Below are positions 9,319 through 18,500 of a DNA stretch of 64,000 nucleotides, piece after piece (position 1 is the stretch's first letter; each line of letters opens with the position of its first letter). The stretch covers positions 124,001 to 188,000 of the forward strand of contig NZ_JBAKHX010000003.1 in assembly GCF_036906915.1 (NCBI RefSeq), given 5' to 3'. The notes beneath the pieces were generated by a model. It ran no database searches. It was given only the letters and a program-made list of their open reading frames with translations, and was not told the origin of the DNA. The DNA comes from Phytohabitans sp036906915. GTDB taxonomy: Bacteria; Actinomycetota; Actinomycetes; Mycobacteriales; Micromonosporaceae. A program made the position numbers and the translations under genes.

Positions 9319-9328
9319 GTTACGTAAC
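9319..9328. promoter_or_regulatory. Palindrome in the divergent kinase/patatin promoter region
   Basis: GTTACGTAAC is a perfect 10-bp palindrome near the middle of the 135-bp gap between the kinase start (9245) and the patatin start (9381). Its position fits an operator for one or both genes. No regulator can be named. Confidence 0.35.
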
Positions 9329-9380
9329 CGAACTTTCTGTGGATTAACTGGCGTCACCGGTGATCAGAGGCTGTGTCACG

Positions 9381-10226
9381 ATGAACGGCATGGTCGGCGG
9401 TCCGGTGGCGTTCGTGCTCGGTGGTGGCGGCGTGCTCGGCGCCGTCCAGGTCGGCATGCTGCGTGCGCTGTTCCGGGCCGGCATCCGTCCGGATCTGGTC
9501 ATCGGCACCTCCATCGGCGCGGTCAACGGAGCCCTGGTGGCCGCCGAGCCGACCGAGTCGGTCACTGACCGTCTGGTCAGGCTGTGGGCGTCGCCGGAGG
9601 CGAGCGCCGTGTACGGCGACTCGGTGGCCCGGCAGTTGCGCCGCTTCGCCGCGCGCACCCACCTGCACTCGCCACAGCCGCTGCGCAAGCTGCTGGAACG
9701 CGAACTAGGCGAGGGCACCCAGTTCGAGGAGCTGAAGGTGCCGTTCCGGTGCTGCGCGGCGAGCATCGAGCGGGCCGCGGAGCACTGGTTCGACCGCGGT
9801 CCTCTGATCGACGCCGTGCTCGCCTCGGCGGCGGTGCCCGGGCTGCTCCCACCGAGCGAGATCGCGGGCGAGCACTACGTCGATGGCGGCATCGTCAACT
9901 CGATCCCGGTGGGCGAGGCGGTCAACGCCGGCGCCCGGCAGGTTTTCGTACTCCAGGTGGGGCGCATCGAACGGCCGCTGAGCCCGCCGCGGCGGCCGTG
10001 GGAGGTCGCGCAGGTGGCGTTCGAGATCGCTCGCCGGCACCGGTTCGCGCGCGAGATGGCGGCGTTGCCCGACGAGGTCGACGTGCATGTGCTGCCGACC
10101 GGTGGCGGCGAGGCGCGCGACGACACGCCCTGGGCGTACCGGGACATGGCGGCGGTGGGCCGGCGTATCAGTCGCGCCTACACGGCGTCCCGGCGATACC
10201 TGGCATCCGTGGTGGACAGGCCCTGA
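9381..10226 (+). CDS. Patatin-like phospholipase
   Basis: A 281-residue lipid acyl hydrolase. It shows the oxyanion motif GGGGVLG near the N-terminus, the nucleophile in GTSIG and the catalytic Asp in YVDGGIVNSIP, the full Ser-Asp dyad of patatins. There is no signal peptide, so it probably acts on membrane lipids from the cytoplasmic side. ATG 9381 is chosen because AGAGG lies ~11 bases upstream; ATG 9390 or GTG 9360 are alternatives. Its stop overlaps the start of an acyltransferase gene by one base (TGATG), suggesting that the two enzymes deacylate and reacylate lipids in one remodelling pathway (inference). Confidence 0.92.
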   Translation: MNGMVGGPVAFVLGGGGVLGAVQVGMLRALFRAGIRPDLVIGTSIGAVNGALVAAEPTESVTDRLVRLWASPEASAVYGDSVARQLRRFAARTHLHSPQPLRKLLERELGEGTQFEELKVPFRCCAASIERAAEHWFDRGPLIDAVLASAAVPGLLPPSEIAGEHYVDGGIVNSIPVGEAVNAGARQVFVLQVGRIERPLSPPRRPWEVAQVAFEIARRHRFAREMAALPDEVDVHVLPTGGGEARDDTPWAYRDMAAVGRRISRAYTASRRYLASVVDRP

Positions 10227-11248
10227 TGCGCCTGCCGCCGCGCTGGGTACGCCGGCTCGTGTTCGGGCCAGGTGTGGTGGCGCTCGGTCTCGTCGTCGTC
10301 GCGACGCTCCCGGTGTGGCTGCTGCTAGCCGCCGCGGCGTCACCGCTCGTGCCGGGCCGGCTGAGGGTGCTCCGCCTACTGTGGATGGTCGTCGTGTACC
10401 TGGTGTGGGATGGGGTCGCGCTGGTCACCCTCTTCGCGCTGTGGGTGGCGTCCGGCTTCGGGTGGAAGACGCGCTCACCGCGGTTCCAGCGCATCCACTA
10501 CGTGCTCACCGGATGGTTCCTCACCACACTCTTCTGGCAGGGGCAGTGGGCGCTGCGGGTGCGCATCGACGTGGTCGGCACCGACCCCGACACCGCCGCG
10601 CCGGGGCGCCCTGAGGTGGTGCTGTGCCGGCACGCCGGGCCGGGCGACTCGTTCATCCTCATCCACTCGCTGGTGAACTGGTACGACCGCGAGCCGCGCA
10701 TCGTGCTGAAGGACACGCTGCAGTGGGATCCGGCGATCGACGTGATGCTCAACCGCCTGCCCAGCCGGTTCATCGCGCCGGGGCGGGCGCCGGGAGAGTC
10801 CACCCCGGAGCAGATCGGCCACCTCGCGACCGGACTCGACGACAACGACGCGCTCGTCATCTTCCCCGAGGGCGGCAACTTCACGCCGCACCGGCGGCTG
10901 CGGGCCATCGAGCGGCTGCGGGCCCGGGGCCACGAGAGCATGGCCGTTCGCGCGGAAGCGATGCGCAACGTGCTGGCGCCGCAGCCCGGCGGCATGCTGG
11001 CCGCCCTCGACGCCGCGCCGGACTCCGGAGTCATCTTCGTCGCGCACACCGGCCTCGACCGGCTCCTGACGGTCGGCGACATCTGGCGAGAGCTGCCGAT
11101 GGACAAACGATTGATAATGAGGTTCTGGTCGGTCCCTCCGGAAGAGGTGCCAACAGACCGAGTGGAGCGAATTGAATGGCTGTACGACTGGTGGACAAAG
11201 ATCGATCGGTGGATAGAGGCTAACCGCACCGTAACGACCGAGGCGTAG
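10226..11248 (+). CDS. PlsC-type lysophospholipid acyltransferase
   Basis: 340 residues. Two or three hydrophobic segments occupy ~12-85. The acyltransferase domain follows, with the HxxxxD motif as RHAGPGDS and the glycerophosphate-binding motif as FPEGGNF. ATG 10226 shares one base with the patatin stop, so translation is coupled. Members transfer acyl chains to lysophospholipids such as 1-acylglycerol-3-phosphate. The pairing with a patatin favours a lipid-remodelling role over bulk de novo synthesis (inference). Confidence 0.88.
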   Translation: MRLPPRWVRRLVFGPGVVALGLVVVATLPVWLLLAAAASPLVPGRLRVLRLLWMVVVYLVWDGVALVTLFALWVASGFGWKTRSPRFQRIHYVLTGWFLTTLFWQGQWALRVRIDVVGTDPDTAAPGRPEVVLCRHAGPGDSFILIHSLVNWYDREPRIVLKDTLQWDPAIDVMLNRLPSRFIAPGRAPGESTPEQIGHLATGLDDNDALVIFPEGGNFTPHRRLRAIERLRARGHESMAVRAEAMRNVLAPQPGGMLAALDAAPDSGVIFVAHTGLDRLLTVGDIWRELPMDKRLIMRFWSVPPEEVPTDRVERIEWLYDWWTKIDRWIEANRTVTTEA

Positions 11249-11259
11249 GGTGGCCGTCC

Positions 11260-11580
11260 GTGGATCAGATCTGTCTGGTGACGACGGTTGTGGATGCGCG
11301 ATCCGTTGCCGATTTGCTGGCGGCGTCCGCAGTTGCCGGACGGCTGGCCGCCTGCGCACAGGTCGGCGGTCCGCTCGACAGCACGTACTGGTGGGAGGGG
11401 CGGGTCGAGACCGCGCAGGAGTGGTCGGTGCAGTTCAAGACGAGCGCCGACCGCGTCGAGGCGCTGGTCGATCACGTGCGCGCCGCCCACCCGTACGACG
11501 TACCCGAGATCATCGTGACGTCGGTCGGCAGCGGCAACCCGGCCTACCAGATCTGGGTATATGAGCAGACCCGGGGCTGA
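11260..11580 (+). CDS. cutA: CutA1 divalent-cation tolerance protein
   Basis: 106 residues, the usual length. The whole protein matches the CutA1 fold: an N-terminal VTTVVD strand, AACAQV, the conserved TYWWEG, FKT, and HPYDVPEIIVT near the end. CutA1 proteins form stable ferredoxin-like trimers implicated in copper and metal tolerance, although their biochemical role is unsettled. GTG 11260 lies 12 bases after the acyltransferase stop, so co-transcription is likely, with no obvious functional link. Confidence 0.95.
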   Translation: MDQICLVTTVVDARSVADLLAASAVAGRLAACAQVGGPLDSTYWWEGRVETAQEWSVQFKTSADRVEALVDHVRAAHPYDVPEIIVTSVGSGNPAYQIWVYEQTRG

Positions 11581-11631
11581 GTACCCCGACTCTGCCCACG
11601 GGTCGACAGCGGGCGCGACGATGCTCCTGTG

Positions 11632-14600
11632 ATGTACCCCTGCCCTGCATGCGGCGCTCCCGCCACCCTGGCGTCCGGCTGCCCGCGCTGCGGTCGCGGT
11701 CCCGACCCGGACGCGGCCGAGGTGATCCGCTTGAACGCGGAGATCGCCGATCTCGCTACGCGCCTGCGAACCGCCGAGACGCGCAGGGGTGAGCTGGCCG
11801 CCCGGGTGCGAGCGCGCACCCCGTGGCCGGTGCCGGTTGCCGCTCCCGCGCCGCCGATTCCCCTTCCCGTGCCCGTTCCCGCGCCCGTGCCGGTGCCAGC
11901 TGCCGGGCCGCGTCCGGAGGCGTCCACCCTGACGGTGCAGAGCGTGCTGTTCGTCCTCGGCGGGCTGCTGCTCGGCGCGGCGGCGGTCGTGTTCACCGCG
12001 GTCGCGTGGGCGGCGTACGGCGTGGGAGGGCGGGCCGCCATCCTGGCCGTGGTCACCGCGCTGGCGCTGAGCGCGCCGCTGCTCGCGCTGCGCCGCCAGC
12101 TCACGGCCACCGCCGAGACCTTCGCGGCCGTCGGGCTGCTGCTGGTGCTGCTGGACGGGTACGCCGCCTGGTACGTCAACCTCTTCGGTCTCGCCGGTTG
12201 GTCCAGTGCCCGGTACGCCGCGCTGGTCTGCGGGGTGACCGCCGCCGTCGCGGCCGGGTACGCCCTGGCCACCGGGCTGTCCGGTCCGCGCTTCGCCGCT
12301 CTGGCCGTGGCCCAGCCGATCCTGCCCCTGCTGGCGTACCCAGCCGACCCGGACGTGTTCGGCTGGGCCCTCGTGTACATCGCGGTCGCGCTGCTCGATC
12401 TGGTGTTGGTGTGGCGGGCGTCCGGTGCCCTGCGCGTGGCCGGTTGGGTGGCCTACGGGGGCGCGCTGGGTCTGGGGTTCCTGGCGGCACTCGGCTCGGT
12501 GCTGGTGGGGTCCGGTCCCGCGCCGGCCGCCGCCGGGGTACCGCTGGTAGTGGTCGCCTCGGCGCTGCTCGTCGGCGCCGTGGTGGCCCGCTCGCGGCTC
12601 CTGGGAGCGGTGGCCGGCGCCGGGGTCGTGATCACCCTGGGCGCGGCGTCCCTACGCCTGATCGCCGAGCTTGGTCCGGGCCTGACGCTGGTCCTGATGG
12701 CCGCGGTCGCGCTGGCCCTGGCAGCCACTCCCACCCTGATCGCCGCACGCGATGATCACGGCGTAGCGGGGGTGCGGGTTGGGGCGGCGGTCGTCGCCGG
12801 CACGGTTGGTTCGGTGGCCGTCGTGATGGCGGGCGCGATCGCCGCCGTCGCCGCCGCTCGGGCGCTACCGCCGTGGGACGCCGATCTCGGTGAGTACGCG
12901 CTGCCGTTCGACTGGCAGGTGCCGGTCGCGGTGGTGATGGTCGCCGGGGCAGCGGCGCTGCTGGTGCCGCGCGCCTACCGGCCGGACGCGGTGGTGTTCG
13001 GTGGCGCCTTCGCGGTACTGGCGCTGCCCCTGCCGTGGTGGCTCACGCCTGTGGTCGGCCTTGCCGGGGGCGCGGGTCTGGCACTTGTGGCGGCCCGGCT
13101 GCGGCGCGCCGCCTGGGCCGCGGTGGCTGGTGTCCTCGCGCTTCACGCCGCCGTGGCGAGCCTCGCCCGCCCGCTCACCGGCGCCGTCGTGCTGGCTGGC
13201 GCGGCCGCGGCGGGCCTCGCGGTGGCCGCTGCCGGGCGGCGCTCGGCGATCGGCGGGTTCGGGCTGCTCGGGGGCGTGCTGGCGGCTCCCGCGGCGGTGG
13301 GTGCGGCTCTTCTGGCCGCCGATGTGGAGCCGTGGTGGGTGGGGCGCGGCACGCTGGCCGCCACGGCCGCCCTCCTGCCGGGGCTGGTCGCTGTGCGCCG
13401 GTGGTGGCCGGAGCACGCGCGGTACGCCGAGGGTGGCCTGCTCGCCTTGGCGCTGGCCATCGGCACCCTGCCGGAGGCCTGGGGCACCGGCGACCCGCCC
13501 GGTGTGTACGCCGCCGCCGCCCTGGTGCTGGGCGCGTTCGTGGTGCGTGACCGTCCGAAGTGGGTGGTGGTGCTGGCGCCACCTGCGACCCGGGCCCTGG
13601 TGGCCGTCGCGCCCGCGCTGTGGGCGGTGCTCGCCGAGCCGTACCGGTGGCTGGGAGACATCTGGTCGGGGGCACCCGATGACGGATGGTCGATCTCCGG
13701 CCCGGCAGCCGCGACGCTGATCGTCGCAACCGTCGCGGTTGGACTGATCCGGCCGATGTGGACGCTGCCGCTCGCCGCTCTGGCGGTACCCGTGACGCTT
13801 GCCGCGGCCGACGCGCCCTGGCCGCTCGTTCCCGCCGCGAGCCTCGTGCTTGGTCTCGCGGGGATGCTGAGCCGGTACCGTGTCGCCTTCCTCCCGCTCG
13901 CCGCCGCCGGCCTGGCCGGCACGCTGCCCACCAAGGCCGCGACGCTGAGCGGGCTGGGGCTGGTGGTCGTGGTGTCCGTGGCCGTCGCCGCCTCTGCCCG
14001 CACCGCCGCCGCCCGCGTGACCGGCGCCCTGGCGGCCGTGGCGGCGGGCGTCGCGTTCGCGTTCGCGGCGGCTCGGGCGGCCGACTTGCCGCTGCACACC
14101 GCGGCCTTCGCGGTGCTGGCGGTGGGGGTCGTGGCGCTCGCGGCCGGTGGTGCCGTGGCCTCCCGCCGGCCAAGCGAGGCGCAGGCCCTGGACGCGGCCG
14201 CGCTGTCCGTGGCGGTGCTCGCGGTGCTGCTGGCGCTCGGTGACCTCCGGTACGCCGCCGCGGTCGCCGCGATCTGGGGCGTGGCCGCTGGCGGGCGGGC
14301 GTTGTGGCATACATCACGGCGGGTGGCGCTCGCCGTCGTCGCCGCGACCGGCGAGCTTCTCGGCTGGTGGTTCTCGCTCGCGGCCGGTGACGTCACGGTC
14401 ACGGAGGCGTACACGTTGCCGGCCGCGGCTCTGGCCCTGGCCGGCGGCTGGCTCGCCCTGCGGGCCCGGCCCGAGCGGTCGAGCTGGCTCGCCTACGGTC
14501 CAGGACTGGCGGCCGCACTGCTGCCCAGCCTGGCATCGGTGCTGGTCGAAGACGGTCAGGCGGTGCGAAGGCTGCTGGTGGGAGCCGGTGCGCTGGTGGC

Positions 14601-14823
14601 CGTCCTGGCCGGCTCGGTGTGGCGGCGGCAGGCTCCGGTGGTGCTCGGCGGGGTGACGCTCGTGGTGGTCGTGGCGGCCGAGCTGGTTCGGGTGTGGGAC
14701 CTGCTGCCCCGGTGGATCTTCCTGGCGGTGGGCGGGTTCGTGCTGATCGGCCTGGCGATGACGTACGAGCGACGGCGGCGTGATCTGGTGCGCCTCCGAA
14801 CGACCGTGGGCCGGATGACGTGA
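11632..14823 (+). CDS. SCO7613-like giant polytopic membrane protein
   Basis: 1063 residues. The N-terminus is a zinc ribbon (CPACGA...CPRCGRG), followed by a short helical stretch and a Pro-rich linker (~65-100). The remainder is an almost unbroken series of Ala/Val/Leu-rich membrane segments, perhaps 25-30. This matches the actinobacterial SCO7613 C-terminal-domain family, whose function is unknown. ATG 11632 or the adjacent GTG 11629 could be the start; no clear ribosome site is visible. A zinc ribbon ahead of a membrane channel-like body suggests a regulated transporter or scaffold, but nothing in the sequence proves it. Confidence 0.8.
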   Translation: MYPCPACGAPATLASGCPRCGRGPDPDAAEVIRLNAEIADLATRLRTAETRRGELAARVRARTPWPVPVAAPAPPIPLPVPVPAPVPVPAAGPRPEASTLTVQSVLFVLGGLLLGAAAVVFTAVAWAAYGVGGRAAILAVVTALALSAPLLALRRQLTATAETFAAVGLLLVLLDGYAAWYVNLFGLAGWSSARYAALVCGVTAAVAAGYALATGLSGPRFAALAVAQPILPLLAYPADPDVFGWALVYIAVALLDLVLVWRASGALRVAGWVAYGGALGLGFLAALGSVLVGSGPAPAAAGVPLVVVASALLVGAVVARSRLLGAVAGAGVVITLGAASLRLIAELGPGLTLVLMAAVALALAATPTLIAARDDHGVAGVRVGAAVVAGTVGSVAVVMAGAIAAVAAARALPPWDADLGEYALPFDWQVPVAVVMVAGAAALLVPRAYRPDAVVFGGAFAVLALPLPWWLTPVVGLAGGAGLALVAARLRRAAWAAVAGVLALHAAVASLARPLTGAVVLAGAAAAGLAVAAAGRRSAIGGFGLLGGVLAAPAAVGAALLAADVEPWWVGRGTLAATAALLPGLVAVRRWWPEHARYAEGGLLALALAIGTLPEAWGTGDPPGVYAAAALVLGAFVVRDRPKWVVVLAPPATRALVAVAPALWAVLAEPYRWLGDIWSGAPDDGWSISGPAAATLIVATVAVGLIRPMWTLPLAALAVPVTLAAADAPWPLVPAASLVLGLAGMLSRYRVAFLPLAAAGLAGTLPTKAATLSGLGLVVVVSVAVAASARTAAARVTGALAAVAAGVAFAFAAARAADLPLHTAAFAVLAVGVVALAAGGAVASRRPSEAQALDAAALSVAVLAVLLALGDLRYAAAVAAIWGVAAGGRALWHTSRRVALAVVAATGELLGWWFSLAAGDVTVTEAYTLPAAALALAGGWLALRARPERSSWLAYGPGLAAALLPSLASVLVEDGQAVRRLLVGAGALVAVLAGSVWRRQAPVVLGGVTLVVVVAAELVRVWDLLPRWIFLAVGGFVLIGLAMTYERRRRDLVRLRTTVGRMT

Positions 14824-14830
14824 CCCTTAG

Positions 14831-14855
14831 GTAGCGGTAGCCCTACCGCACCTAC
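14831..14855. promoter_or_regulatory. Imperfect inverted repeat before the desaturase gene
   Basis: GTAGCGGTAG followed by CCCTACCGCACCTAC contains a perfect GGTAG-CC-CTACC palindrome inside a longer imperfect one. It starts eight bases after the previous stop and ~100 bases before the desaturase start. It could be a weak terminator or an operator of the desaturase gene. Confidence 0.3.
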
Positions 14856-14950
14856 GGGGGTTGTCAGGGTTTCTCAGCCCCCCTACCCTCCGGAGACTTG
14901 ATATTACGCCTCGCCGCGGTGGGCGAGTGCGCCGACGACTAGGGAGACGC

Positions 14951-15973
14951 ATGACGGTCAACGCGGTGGCGGAGCCTGCCCAAAAACGGGGCAGCGACTA
15001 TGCGCGGCTATCGAAGATGGTGAGTGCGGCCGGCCTGCTCGACCGACGGCCCGGGTGGTACGCGGCGAAGATCGCGGCGACAGCGGCTCTGTTCATCGGG
15101 GGATGGGTGGCCTTCGCACTGGTGGGCGACTCATGGTGGCAGGTGCTGGTCGCCGTGTTCATCGCCGTGGCCACGACCCAGGTGTCGTTCCTCGGCCACG
15201 ACGCCGGACACCGGCAGATGTTCCGCACCCGGCGCCCGAGCGACGTGGCCGGCCTCATCACCGGCAACCTGGCGGTGGGGCTGAGCTACGGCTGGTGGAT
15301 AGACAAGCACACCCGCCACCACGCCAACCCCAACCATGAGGACGAGGACCCGGACGTGGGCGCCGGCGCTCTGGTGTGGACACACGAGCAGGCGTTGGCA
15401 CGGGGGCGGTTCGGGCGCTGGTTCGCGCGCTGGCAGGCCTACATGTTCTTCCCACTGCTGTCCCTGGAGGGGCTGAACCTGCACTACGCCAGCGTTCGCG
15501 CGCTCTTCGACACGCCGATGCGGTACCGCCGCGCCGAGGCCGTGCTGCTGGTGGTGCACACGATCGCGTACCTGAGCGCGGTCTTCCTCGTGCTGCCTGT
15601 AGGCAAGGCGCTGGTGTTCATCGCGATACACCAAGGGTTGTGGGGTGTCTACATGGGATGCTCGTTCGCCCCGAACCACAAGGGGATGCCGATGCTCACC
15701 GCCAAGGACGACCTGGACTACCTCCGCAAGCAGGTGCTGACATCGCGCAACGTGCGGGGCGGCCGGGTGGTCGACTTCATGCTGGGCGGGCTCAACTACC
15801 AGATCGAGCACCACCTCTTCCCGAGCATGGCGCGGTCGAACCTGCGCCGGGCCCAGCCGATCGTCCGGGCCTACTGCGTCGAGCACGGCATCACCTACGA
15901 GGAGACCGGGGTCGTCGCCTCGTACAGCCAGGCCCTGCGCTCCCTGCACGAGGCGGGCAACCCGCCTAGTTGA
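14951..15973 (+). CDS. Membrane fatty acid desaturase (acyl-lipid type)
   Basis: 340 residues with the three histidine boxes of membrane di-iron desaturases: HDAGH, HTRHH and QIEHH. Two hydrophobic blocks (~40-80 and ~195-235) would each cross the membrane. The QxxHH third box without a fused cytochrome b5 matches bacterial acyl-lipid or acyl-CoA desaturases such as DesA3-like enzymes. ATG 14951 is chosen because AGGGAG lies just before it at 14941-14946; an upstream in-frame start has no ribosome site. The product probably adjusts membrane fluidity by introducing double bonds; position specificity cannot be read. Confidence 0.93.
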   Translation: MTVNAVAEPAQKRGSDYARLSKMVSAAGLLDRRPGWYAAKIAATAALFIGGWVAFALVGDSWWQVLVAVFIAVATTQVSFLGHDAGHRQMFRTRRPSDVAGLITGNLAVGLSYGWWIDKHTRHHANPNHEDEDPDVGAGALVWTHEQALARGRFGRWFARWQAYMFFPLLSLEGLNLHYASVRALFDTPMRYRRAEAVLLVVHTIAYLSAVFLVLPVGKALVFIAIHQGLWGVYMGCSFAPNHKGMPMLTAKDDLDYLRKQVLTSRNVRGGRVVDFMLGGLNYQIEHHLFPSMARSNLRRAQPIVRAYCVEHGITYEETGVVASYSQALRSLHEAGNPPS

Positions 15974-16009
15974 TCACGGGGCCTTGTATCGACGGGTGTT
16001 TGTCTGGTA

Positions 16010-16064
16010 GGAATCTTCCAGCATTGGCCGATGTCCTTAAGGAAACCTTCAAACACCCCCCCCC
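16010..16064 (+). promoter_or_regulatory. Two short palindromes and a C9 tract upstream of the amidase
   Basis: GGAATCTTCC at 16010-16019 and TCCTTAAGGA at 16034-16043 are inverted repeats in the 104-bp gap before the amidase start, and could be regulator sites. A run of nine C (16056-16064) sits directly before the GGAGG ribosome site at 16067-16071. Confidence 0.3.
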
Positions 16065-16077
16065 GTGGAGGTCCTCC

Positions 16078-17175
16078 GTGACCGGCAACCCCGTCAGCCG
16101 CCGGGACGTCATGCGCGGCGCCGTTGCAATCGGCGCCGGCATGGCTACCGGCGGTAGCTCGCTGGCACTCACGTCACCCGCCTTGGCCGCAGAATCGTCC
16201 ACTCTCGCCGTCGCCGCGCCCACCATCGCAAGCTGCGCGACCTGGGGCGCGGCGGCCGCACGCGGCACGATCAGCAGCGTCACGACCTCGCCGAACAAGA
16301 TCCTCGTCCACCACACCGCGTCTCCGAACGTCACCGACTATTCGCAGGCCGCCGCGTACGCACACGCTCGGGACATCCAGCAGTGGCACTTCGGCTTCGG
16401 CTGGGCCGACAGTGGGCAGCACTTCACGATCAGCCGCGGCGGGTACGCCATGGAAGGGCGGCACGGCAGCCTCGGCAAGCTCCGGGCCGGCAGCGGCGCC
16501 ATCGTGGGAGCGCACTGCCCCGGGCAGAACTCCGCCGCCATCGGCATCGAGAACCAGGGCACGTACACGAGTGCCACGCCGCCCGCCGCGCTCTACAACA
16601 AGCTGGTCGACATGTGCGCGTACATCTGCGACCAGTACGGCATCGCGCCCACCCAGATCTACGGGCACCGCGACTTCCTCGCGACCGCCTGCCCGGGCGA
16701 CGTGCTGTACGCGCGCCTGCCGCAGCTGCGCAAAGACGTGGCCGCCGCGCTCAATGGCACCACTCCAACGTGGAGCACGATCGTCGACAACACCTCCGGC
16801 GGGTTCGCGGCCGGTGCCAACTGGTCGGTCTCGTCGTACTCGGCCGAGCGGTACGGCGCCGACTACCGGTACGCCAACCCGCAAGAGGTCAGCGACCTCG
16901 CCACCTACTCGGCGACCATCCCGTCCGCCGGCAACTACAAGATCGAGGCCTGGTACCCCGGCATCGCCGGCTACAACACCTCCACCCCGTTCATCGTGTA
17001 CGCCTCGGGCGGCAACCAGACCGTGCGCGTCGACCAGAGCACGGGCGGCGGGGCGTGGCGGTCGCTCGGCACGTTCGCCCTCACGGCCGGCACCAAAACC
17101 GTCGTAGCGGTGAGCCGGTGGACCAGCACGACCGGATACGTCGTCGCGGACGCGGTGCGCATCAGCCGGGTGTGA
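16078..17175 (+). CDS. Tat-exported PGRP/N-acetylmuramoyl-L-alanine amidase with golvesin-like C-terminal domain
   Basis: 365 residues. The N-terminus has a twin-arginine motif (SRRDVMR), a hydrophobic stretch and an AxA-type cleavage site near ALAAES, so it is exported folded. Residues ~55-225 are an amidase_2/PGRP domain with zinc-ligand candidates in LVHHTA, in GAHCPGQN and in YGHRDFLATACPGD. Residues ~230-365 resemble golvesin/xanthan-lyase-type beta-sandwich modules. The GTG start at 16078 lies six bases after GGAGG. It should cleave the lactyl-peptide amide bond of peptidoglycan in its own wall or in competitors. Confidence 0.9.
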   Translation: MTGNPVSRRDVMRGAVAIGAGMATGGSSLALTSPALAAESSTLAVAAPTIASCATWGAAAARGTISSVTTSPNKILVHHTASPNVTDYSQAAAYAHARDIQQWHFGFGWADSGQHFTISRGGYAMEGRHGSLGKLRAGSGAIVGAHCPGQNSAAIGIENQGTYTSATPPAALYNKLVDMCAYICDQYGIAPTQIYGHRDFLATACPGDVLYARLPQLRKDVAAALNGTTPTWSTIVDNTSGGFAAGANWSVSSYSAERYGADYRYANPQEVSDLATYSATIPSAGNYKIEAWYPGIAGYNTSTPFIVYASGGNQTVRVDQSTGGGAWRSLGTFALTAGTKTVVAVSRWTSTTGYVVADAVRISRV

Positions 17176-17202
17176 TCGCGCTCGTGGGGGCAATATGTAC
17201 CC

Positions 17203-18255
17203 ATGAGTGGTTGGTGGCATCGAGTGCGGCACGCCGCGCGTCCACACTCCCACGACGCTGCTGACCAGGTCGACTCGGCGCTCGAAACCAGCAAGGAGGG
17301 CATGCGGGCGGTCTGGATCTCTCTTGCGATCCTGGGCTTGACCGCTGCCCTCCAAGCGCTGGTCGTCGTGTGGTCGGGATCGGTCGCGCTGCTCGGCGAC
17401 ACCCTGCACAACGTGGCCGACGCGCTGACCGCCGTGCCGCTCGCCATCGCGTTCGTGATCGGTCGCCGCCCCGCCACCCGGCGGTACACGTACGGCTTCG
17501 GCCGTGCCGAAGACATCGCCGGCATCGTGATCGTCGGGTTCATCGCGGCGTCCGCGGCGGTGGCCGGGTACGAGGCGATCCGCCGGCTGCTCAACCCGGC
17601 CGACGTCGACCACCTGGGCGCGGTGGCGGTCGCCGGGATCGTCGGGTTCGCCGGCAACGAGCTGGTGGCGCAGTACCGAATCCGGGTGGGCCGGCGCATC
17701 GGGTCAGCCGCACTCGTGGCCGACGGGCTGCACGCCCGCACCGACGGTTTCACCTCCCTCGGCGTACTGGCCAGCGCCGGCGGCCTAGCCCTCGGCTGGC
17801 GGTGGGCCGACCCGGTGGTCGGGCTCGCCATCACCGCCGCGATCCTCGTCGTTCTCGCCGGTGCGGCCCGGCAGGTGTACCGCCGGCTCATGGACGCCGT
17901 CGACCCGGAGCTGGTCGACAAGGTCGAAGAGGCCCTCCGGGCCACCGACGGCGTGCTCGACGTGGGCACCGTGAAGGTGCGGTGGATCGGCCACCGGCTG
18001 CGCGCCGAGTGCGAGATCGTGGTGGACGCCGACCTCTCGCTCGTAGCGGCACACGCGGTGGCCGTCGACGCCGAACATCGCCTGCTGCACGACGTACCAA
18101 AGCTTGGATCCGCAATGGTGCACGCGGACCCGCAGCCCCACGCCGGCCATGACCATCACGAGGCCGTGGCCCACCACCACGAGAGGAGCTCACATGGCGC
18201 TGGCCGACCTGCCCGAGTGGAGCGGCGACGACACCACCATCACCCGCACGGTTGA
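17203..18255 (+). CDS. Cation diffusion facilitator (CDF) metal exporter with His-rich tail
   Basis: 350 residues. The six-helix CDF core carries metal-site motifs HNVAD (helix II) and HARTD (helix V), followed by a C-terminal cytoplasmic domain. A His-rich N-terminal bit (HSHD) and a long His-rich tail (HAGHDHHE, HHHERSSHG, HHHHPHG) suggest zinc or a similar ion. The last 62 bases overlap the start of the pterin dehydratase gene in another frame, so much of the tail is encoded by shared DNA. Confidence 0.92.
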   Translation: MSGWWHRVRHAARPHSHDAADQVDSALETSKEGMRAVWISLAILGLTAALQALVVVWSGSVALLGDTLHNVADALTAVPLAIAFVIGRRPATRRYTYGFGRAEDIAGIVIVGFIAASAAVAGYEAIRRLLNPADVDHLGAVAVAGIVGFAGNELVAQYRIRVGRRIGSAALVADGLHARTDGFTSLGVLASAGGLALGWRWADPVVGLAITAAILVVLAGAARQVYRRLMDAVDPELVDKVEEALRATDGVLDVGTVKVRWIGHRLRAECEIVVDADLSLVAAHAVAVDAEHRLLHDVPKLGSAMVHADPQPHAGHDHHEAVAHHHERSSHGAGRPARVERRRHHHHPHG

Positions 18256-18454
18256 GCTGCAAAGCTTCATGGACGCGATCGCGGTCGTCGACCGGGTCGC
18301 CGTGACCGCCGAGGAGATGGACCACCATCCGGACATCGACATCCGGTGGCGGAAGCTGACGTTCCGGTGCAGCACCCACTCGGCGGGCAAGGTCACCGAG
18401 CGTGACTTCGAACTGGCGAGGCGCATCGACGAGATCGTGGCAAACCAGGCGTAA
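18194..18454 (+). CDS. Pterin-4-alpha-carbinolamine dehydratase
   Basis: 86 residues, close to the ~95-110 usual for the family. The diagnostic HHPDI motif (EEMDHHPDIDIRW) gives the two catalytic histidines, and the C-terminal HSAGKVTERDFELARRID is typical. It dehydrates 4a-hydroxytetrahydrobiopterin; in bacteria without aromatic hydroxylases the role may differ. ATG 18194 follows GAGAGGAGC and lies inside the 3' end of the CDF gene. An upstream in-frame extension into the CDF gene is unsupported. Confidence 0.92.
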   Translation: MALADLPEWSGDDTTITRTVELQSFMDAIAVVDRVAVTAEEMDHHPDIDIRWRKLTFRCSTHSAGKVTERDFELARRIDEIVANQA

Positions 18455-18500
18455 CGCGGGCCTGTCCCAGTTGCTGGCGACGATCAGGCAGTATGGCGGC

